64,000 nt of DNA from Nymphaea colorata (taxonomy: Eukaryota > Streptophyta > Magnoliopsida > Nymphaeales > Nymphaeaceae), in assembly GCF_008831285.2 (NCBI RefSeq), contig NC_045146.1:10552972-10616971 (forward strand), given 5' to 3'. Below the pieces are notes generated by a model. It made no database searches, was not told the origin of the DNA, and was given only the letters and a program-made list of their open reading frames with translations. Position 1 is the stretch's first letter, and every line of letters starts with the position of its first letter. Positions 58,326 through 64,000 of this stretch are shown here, piece after piece. Made by a program: the position numbers and the translations under genes.

Positions 58326-58345
58326 GGGTCCCATCATGGTCGCCA
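58326..58345 (-). other. Tat primer-binding site
   Basis: Six bases inside the LTR end the minus strand reads TGGCGACCATGATGGGACCC. TGGCGAC-type primer sites (tRNA-Arg class) are known from Tat/Ogre elements. The exact tRNA is not assigned. Confidence 0.55.
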
Positions 58346-58351
58346 TCTTTT

Positions 58352-59328
58352 TGCATCCCCAAAATTTTTGGTATTTGGAGTGCTTTAGAAAAATGAGATT
58401 TTATTTGAAAATGAGATTTTTATTTAAAAATGAGAGAGAAAGAGACTCGCCCATCGGTATGAGGATCAACTGTTCTTGCTGCCTTTACCAGAGGTAATCA
58501 ATCCAAGGGCTATGTTTATTATTGATGCATTTCATTTTAGTTTAAACATCTTTTCACTCTATATGAAGTGTAGTGTTTGAGAAAATATTGAAGATTTCAT
58601 GTTTCAAGATTTTGAGAAAGTTTTGAAAAATCTTTTGAGAGTGTAAAATATTTTGATCTTGAGAAATTCCTTATAAATATTTGGAAAACTTTGGAGATCA
58701 CTTTTTGAAGTCACTTTAGTGTTCTCTTAAGACTTTAAGTAGGTTTAAAATTTTGCTCTAATTCGGTTAACACCTACTTAGAGCTCCATCTCCTCTTGCT
58801 TAAGTTCTTTGGAGTAGTGCTTGTCATCATAAGTGATGTTAAGTGAGTCGAATGCATGAATGCATTGATCCTATATGATTAGAACATTCCTAGCACAACA
58901 TTCATTTAAAAACAATCCTACCATAATATACATCTAAGATTTTTATTTTTATAATAATCATAAATATTTTTATAAAGAAAGAAAAGTTTTTGAAATTCGA
59001 TTGGGGTTGTAGACCATCAAGCATGATTCCAATATTGGGTCACTACTTGAACTTTGGTCTTGGTGAAGTCGGTAAATGAAAATGATCTTGTAAGAAAAAT
59101 ATGTTCAAAGGAATGAAAAAATAAAGACCTAATAAAAAAAGAAATATGAAGAAAGAGAACGAAATTTTGAAGATCATTAAATGAGAGATTTTAAAAGAGG
59201 AGGAGATACATATTTTGTTTGTATTTTATATGTACATACATACATGAATATATGAATATGTGTACACATATGTATGTGAAAACTTTGGAAAATGAAGTGT
59301 TAACTTAAATAGAGAGGAAAGAGAAGTT

Positions 59329-59369
<41 letters not shown>

Positions 59370-59465
59370 CATGCACATATTATCACACATACACGTATAT
59401 GAAAGTTTGTAAAAGATGGTATTGATTAGAAGAGAAAGAGAGATTTTAGAGGGAAGAAAATAGAG

Positions 59466-59528
<63 letters not shown>

Positions 59529-61580
59529 TGACATTTAACTTGAAGAGATAAATAAAAGATAGAGAGAAAATAGAACACATGTATATATGCATTGATATAG
59601 ATACGAAAATTTGTAAAATTAAAATATGGAAGCATAAAAGGAGAAGAATGAAGGGAATCACCATGTGGACATATATGTATATAACATGTATATACATATG
59701 TGCCTTCATGAGATTAGAAATTTAGAAATGAAAAATAACCGAGTTCAAAGTTTGATGTAGGTTGGAAGGGAGCTTGGACTCATGCAAGAGCTTAAGCTAG
59801 GTTTCCAAGACCACATTAGAGAGGGTTCTTTCGAAAATGTTTTGGAAAGCATGATTTTAAATATTTTTTATATATGAACATAAGACATAGTTATTTTGTT
59901 TGTTACAATGGAATATGTTTTTTCCACCATTGGGTATGGAAGAAAACCAGACCACACGATAAGTCGTTCATTAGGGTTACTAATCGGGTGATTAAAAGGA
60001 AACTAATGTGAAATGACATGAAAATGTATATTAACGTGCATACATTCGTGAGGGTTTTCCGCGGGTTGGACACACCTCAACCTCAAAAATTTACATAATA
60101 ATAAAGAGTCCCAAACCACACTCTCATTGTCACCATGCATTCACATATATGAATAGAAAAATCAAGCAACTTGCATGAACAATATCCAAAATAAAGCAAC
60201 ATTCAAGTAATAGAGAGAACTTGTTAAATCATAGAATGCAATATTGTCTCATCTTGTCATGCTCTCGGTGCACTCAAGAATAGCTTCTTGACTCTAAATA
60301 GAGATTTGAGACCTCTCTTATATGGCCATGAGGAGATGAAGAAGAGGGAAAACAACAATACTATATTCTAGAAAAGGGAGTATGATTTAATTATAAAATG
60401 AAATATCACTTCACCTTCCCATACTCCTGATGCACTCAAGAGTAGCTTCTTGACTCTAAAATAGAGATTTGAAGGCTATCTTATATGGCCATGGGGAGGT
60501 GAAGAATGGAAGAAATAGGGGAACAACAACAAGTCTATATTCAAAAAAAGAAATAACATCATTCAACCATAAAATGAAAGATAATATCATCTTCTTATGC
60601 TCCCACTGCACTCAAGAATAGTTTCTTGACTCTAAAATAGAGATTTGAAGGCTATCTTATATGGCCATGGGGAGATGAAGAATAGAGAAAATAAAGAAAC
60701 CACAACAAGGCTACATTCAAGAAAAGAAAGAATGATTCAATCATAAAATGAAATATTACTTCACTTTCTCATGCTCCCGGTGCACTCAAGAATAGCTTCT
60801 TACCTCTAAAATAAAAATTTTAAAGCAATGTTATATAGCCATGAGGGATGATGATTACATACCTCTAATGAGAATGATTTTTGAAAAAATGAACAACCTT
60901 GCTTAGATGATCCTAGATCCCCTTGAGTGAAGCTCTAAGATGATGAAGATGATGCCACCAAGAGAGTTGTAACTTGATGAAGCTTGCTCCCAAGGTTGGA
61001 GAAGGAGAAGAAGTGAGAAGGAAAGAGGAAGAGGGAAATGGTGGAAGAGAGCTAAGGGAAAAACTCTAAGTTTTCAAGTGAAAATACACTAGAGTTTCTC
61101 GAAGGGCTAGCTCATATCCAAGAGAGAAGATTGTGGGGGTATTATAGAGAGTTTTGAAGCCAAAACTCAAAATTTGAATTTTTTTGAATTTCACAATATT
61201 TTCATCCGAATTTCAAAGAATTTTGAATTATTTTTGATTTTTTTTCAAAAAAATATGTTTTGACTAAATGGGATTAGTCATTAGCCCTACAAACACCCTT
61301 TTGAGGTGTCGGCAGAGGTATTGCCCACCCAAAGATACCAAAACTGACCCCAAGGTGCGGTTTTTGCAAGAAAGGGGGGGGGGGGGGGAGGGGGCTTGCA
61401 TCGTCGCAGGCCCCTTCCTGGGCTCTGTTGCGCACCAAGTGCAACATCGCCCGGTGCCTCGTGTCAAAGCGATTGCATCACATGATCGTTAAAATGATCA
61501 CGCGCATGTGACCGAGCGATGCTCGATCTCGCGTCGCTTGACGTGCGGTCGCACGACTGTGTGTCACGATGGATGATGGA
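58352..61580 (-). repeat. 5' LTR of the Tat element
   Basis: Starts (plus orientation) TGCATCCCCAAAATTTTTGG next to the primer site and aligns with 47002-50165 throughout. It contains a TA run (59468-59516), a GA run (59335-59361), the four-unit array (anchors 60270, 60432, 60608, 60782) and a 15-base G run (61374-61388). The outer end is set at GATGGA (61575-61580), one base off the expected GATGCA, and is uncertain. Confidence 0.8.
60245..60855. repeat. Four-unit tandem array in the 5' LTR
   Basis: Same units and same spacing order (162, 176, 174 bp) as the array at 48930-49545, so the array predates this insertion. Confidence 0.9.
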
Positions 61581-64000
61581 TTTTTTTTTAACTTTTTATG
61601 AAATATGGGTCTTTCACATAAAAGCATAAAAATTCATTTTTTTTGTTTAATTTTTAAAAAATGTATAAAACTATTTTTTTTATCAAAAGAGTGGTCGGCT
61701 TTGTTTTAAGTTAAAAAAACATATTTTGGTACCAGGACGAAGCGTAAAACAAGGGGGTGGTCTGTGCATGCGCGCACGATGCTTATAGCACCCGACTTTG
61801 TTGTTTTGAACTTTATTTTGGATTTTGAGTTTCAAATGCTCGATTCGGATTTAAATTTGAGTTTTGGATCTAATTTGGATATGAAAGATGGATCTTAGAT
61901 TTGAATCTTGTGTCTAAATTTGGGTTTCGTGCTTGGATAAAATAACTGTCTTTTGGAAAAATTTAGGGTGATTACAACCCCTTATGCAAGAAGATATTCC
62001 AAATTTTTCTCCCTCTTTTGCTCAAGTGGGGTGAACTCTATGTTGTTCATTCAACCTAGATATTTCTTGTCCTCATCTTTGGATAAAGTTACTTTAGATT
62101 GCTTGCTTGCATTCTTGTCCATTACTGACTACCTTTTCACAATGCTGTCTTGTGGGTTCTTGACCGCAAAAACAATGTGTGCTTGTAATTTGTCCATTTT
62201 CTTGCTGTTTGCACAATTTCTGATTTGAGATAGCCATTCCTAATGGCTGTCTTGATCCTCTCTACTTTCTTTGAGAAATCACAAAAAGTACTCATACTCA
62301 AGCTCTACGAGATGGTGATGGATATGCTCTTAAAACCTTCTTGAGAATCATAGTAAGTGCATGGACCTCAGGCATCAGGGTTTTTATTTTGAGGCTTGTT
62401 GTTTGCCACTTCTAGATTCTTTGGGATCTTGGCCAAGGTAGATTAGAGTGTCAATGGTGAGTGCTATAGAAAGATAAAGCTCAAACTTTTCAATGAATAC
62501 ACTGCTACTTCATTGAAGTCCCTCATTTGTGTGGGGTCAATGGTTTCCAGATACCACTGATATGCTTCCCCTTCAAGACTTCGCAAAAAACAAATGAATA
62601 AGGCATTGTTATTTCTGAATTTTTTGCTTTGGCGAAGAAATGGACAGGTGGGTATGTGGGTTTTCTGCATCCTTGAATTTATTGTACTTGTGTGGAAATG
62701 CATCAAGTTATTCATCATCTAACTCTTCATAAAATACTTTTTGAATGGACCCCTTTTTCCCCTATTCTGAATTTTCCTAACGGTTTTTTCCATTACCTTG
62801 ATCTTGGATTGCAAAAGGTCCATCTTACACCCTGTGGAGGTTTCTGGTTCCTTAGCCTTGGTTGAGCCATTTGTATTCTTGTTGGTCGTCGGTCTAGCCA
62901 CTGCTCCATCGTTGACAATCTGGTGGATTATCTTTTGAATCATTAGTTTAAGAGTGGGATCGACTTGAGGAGGATTGTCCATTTCTTCCTGAATTTCTGG
63001 TTCCCTCTCTTCTTTGACTTGTGATCTTGTACATGGGGCTATAATGAATGCTTGTGATGCCTGATGTTTGATGAATGACAGGTGAGTCCCAAAAAAATAT
63101 TACGATGAGAAATAAAACGTGGACAAAAATACTGGCATGACTGAACAAAATGTGGAGAGACAAACATACAAGAAATAAAAAATGAAGTAGGAAAATGGCT
63201 AGACTTCATGAAGAAATAGTATTTGCAAGGATCTACCCAATAACAGGTTTAGACTTCATGGGTGGTATTTTGACCTCAATAGAATGAAAGAAAAATCTAA
63301 AGACTGAAAATTTTAGATGGTTTTGATAAGCAAGACAAAGATTCTTCTAGTTTTTTTATGAAAATCATGTGTATGCAAAAAAGTTAAACGTATAATTAGA
63401 CAAGAAACACAAAAATACTTCAAACAACACTCCCAAAAGAGACAATTCTATCATACAAATCTTTGAAAATGTTTTTGTCTCTTAAAGCTGGATATTTAAG
63501 TTTTGAGATCATTGATTGTTCCATATATCAGATATACCTATATCCTTGGACAAAAGTCCAGAATATGTGGCATAGACTCCTCCAAATAGGGTTCTGAAGG
63601 ATAAGGATTTTTGTTCTCCTTGATAACTCACTAATATACTGGGGTAATACCTTGGTACAGATGAGGGGGCAATACCCATGTCTAATAGGTTGGCCCAGCT
63701 ATTGAGCTACCTTGAGCTAATGCAAATAGGGAGTATTCTTCAACATGCTGATCAGGACATATAGGTGAAAGAAAATTTTGAAATATGCAATCACATGCAC
63801 AAATGGTTGGCTCTAATGCAATGGGAGCTGAGATGGAGGCTAAAATCAAGAAGAGAAGTGAACATTGTTTTCAAACAACTCCCAAATTGAGAGGGGTAAT
63901 ATGTCATCCTATACATGAGTGAACATGGAAAACCCTTTCAATTCCATGTCCTATTGTACATAAAAAATATACATGTACATCAAATGAGGGTACCTAAGTC
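61581..64000 (-). mobile_element. Second Tat-type element, partial: gag and leader
   Basis: A decayed gag lies at 62464-63010 on the minus strand. A leader block at 63826-63960 is similar to 58016-58150 of the first element (TCTAATGCAATG..., CATTGTTTTCAAACAACTC). No protease, RT or integrase follows the gag on its left. At 61976 the minus strand reads TGTAATCACCCTAAATTTT, preceded by a purine run AAGGGG, which looks like a polypurine tract and LTR start. If so this is a gag-only, non-autonomous element whose 3' LTR is cut by the first element at 61580. Its 5' LTR is off-window. Confidence 0.5.
62464..63010 (-). pseudogene. Gag of the second Tat-type element, frameshifted
   Basis: Minus-strand pieces give a leader MDNPPQVDPTLKLMIQKI, a helical MDLLQSKIKVMEKTVRKI, then in other frames FPHKYNKFKDAENPHTHLS and LFICFLRSLEGEAYQWYLE, which follow the order of the Tat gag domain (KYxxxxxPxxHL then SLxGxAxxWY). 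At least two frame changes and several stops break it. Beyond 62464 related reading (FIEKFELYL) continues briefly. Same lineage as the gag at 54934-56004 but clearly a different, diverged copy. Confidence 0.7.

Overview
The window looks like nuclear DNA from a flowering plant. It is AT-rich, with long gene-poor stretches, many TA, GA/CT and CA microsatellites, intron-split genes with plant-type splice sites, and dense retrotransposon and DNA-transposon remains. I cannot name the species.

Layout. 1-2335: left-truncated, broken Ty1/copia element on the minus strand, with its 5' LTR at 1945-2335. 2487-3212: small TIR elements with GGGTGCGG-rich ends, one with a perfect 8-bp target duplication. 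3736-4827: two exons of a DHHC S-acyltransferase gene (minus). 6877-7717: a second clean TIR element of the same family. 9.8-11.1 kb: an unusual GATC-dense degenerate repeat. 11.2-12.2 kb: a GC-rich island. 16550-16785: one end of a CACTA-like transposon. 18137-19200: LINE 3' remnant. 22045-22395: 117-bp minisatellite. 23.1-24.4 kb: scattered exon-like pieces of an unidentified minus-strand gene or gene relic. 24605-25014: third TIR element. 26820-29252: an intact six-exon MYB-CC (GARP) transcription factor of the MYR1/MYR2 type. 33847-34443: an intact gene for a plant-specific membrane protein of the 'ribosomal protein L34e superfamily'. 37203-39712: decayed FAR1/MULE-type gene. 41235-41680: decayed GRF zinc-finger gene.

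The right third is LTR-retrotransposon territory. 41.9-47.0 kb looks like old LTR or untranslated retroelement sequence. 47002-61580 is a roughly 14.6-kb Ty3/gypsy Tat-lineage element on the minus strand, with two LTRs of about 3.2 kb, a TGGCGAC primer-binding site, a degenerate ORF1, a gag with a long lysine-rich leader, protease, RT, RNase H and a truncated integrase. 61581-64000 holds the gag and leader of a second, related Tat-type element.

Only two genes look functional within the window (MYB-CC and L34e-like). The PAT gene may be real but continue beyond the window or be broken. Everything else recognisable is mobile-element material. The best candidate for something undescribed is the small hAT-like TIR family (copies at 2723-3091, 6877-7717, 24605-25014, probably 2487-3212). 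The GATC-dense array and the Tat element, whose 3' LTR is fused into integrase, are also unusual.
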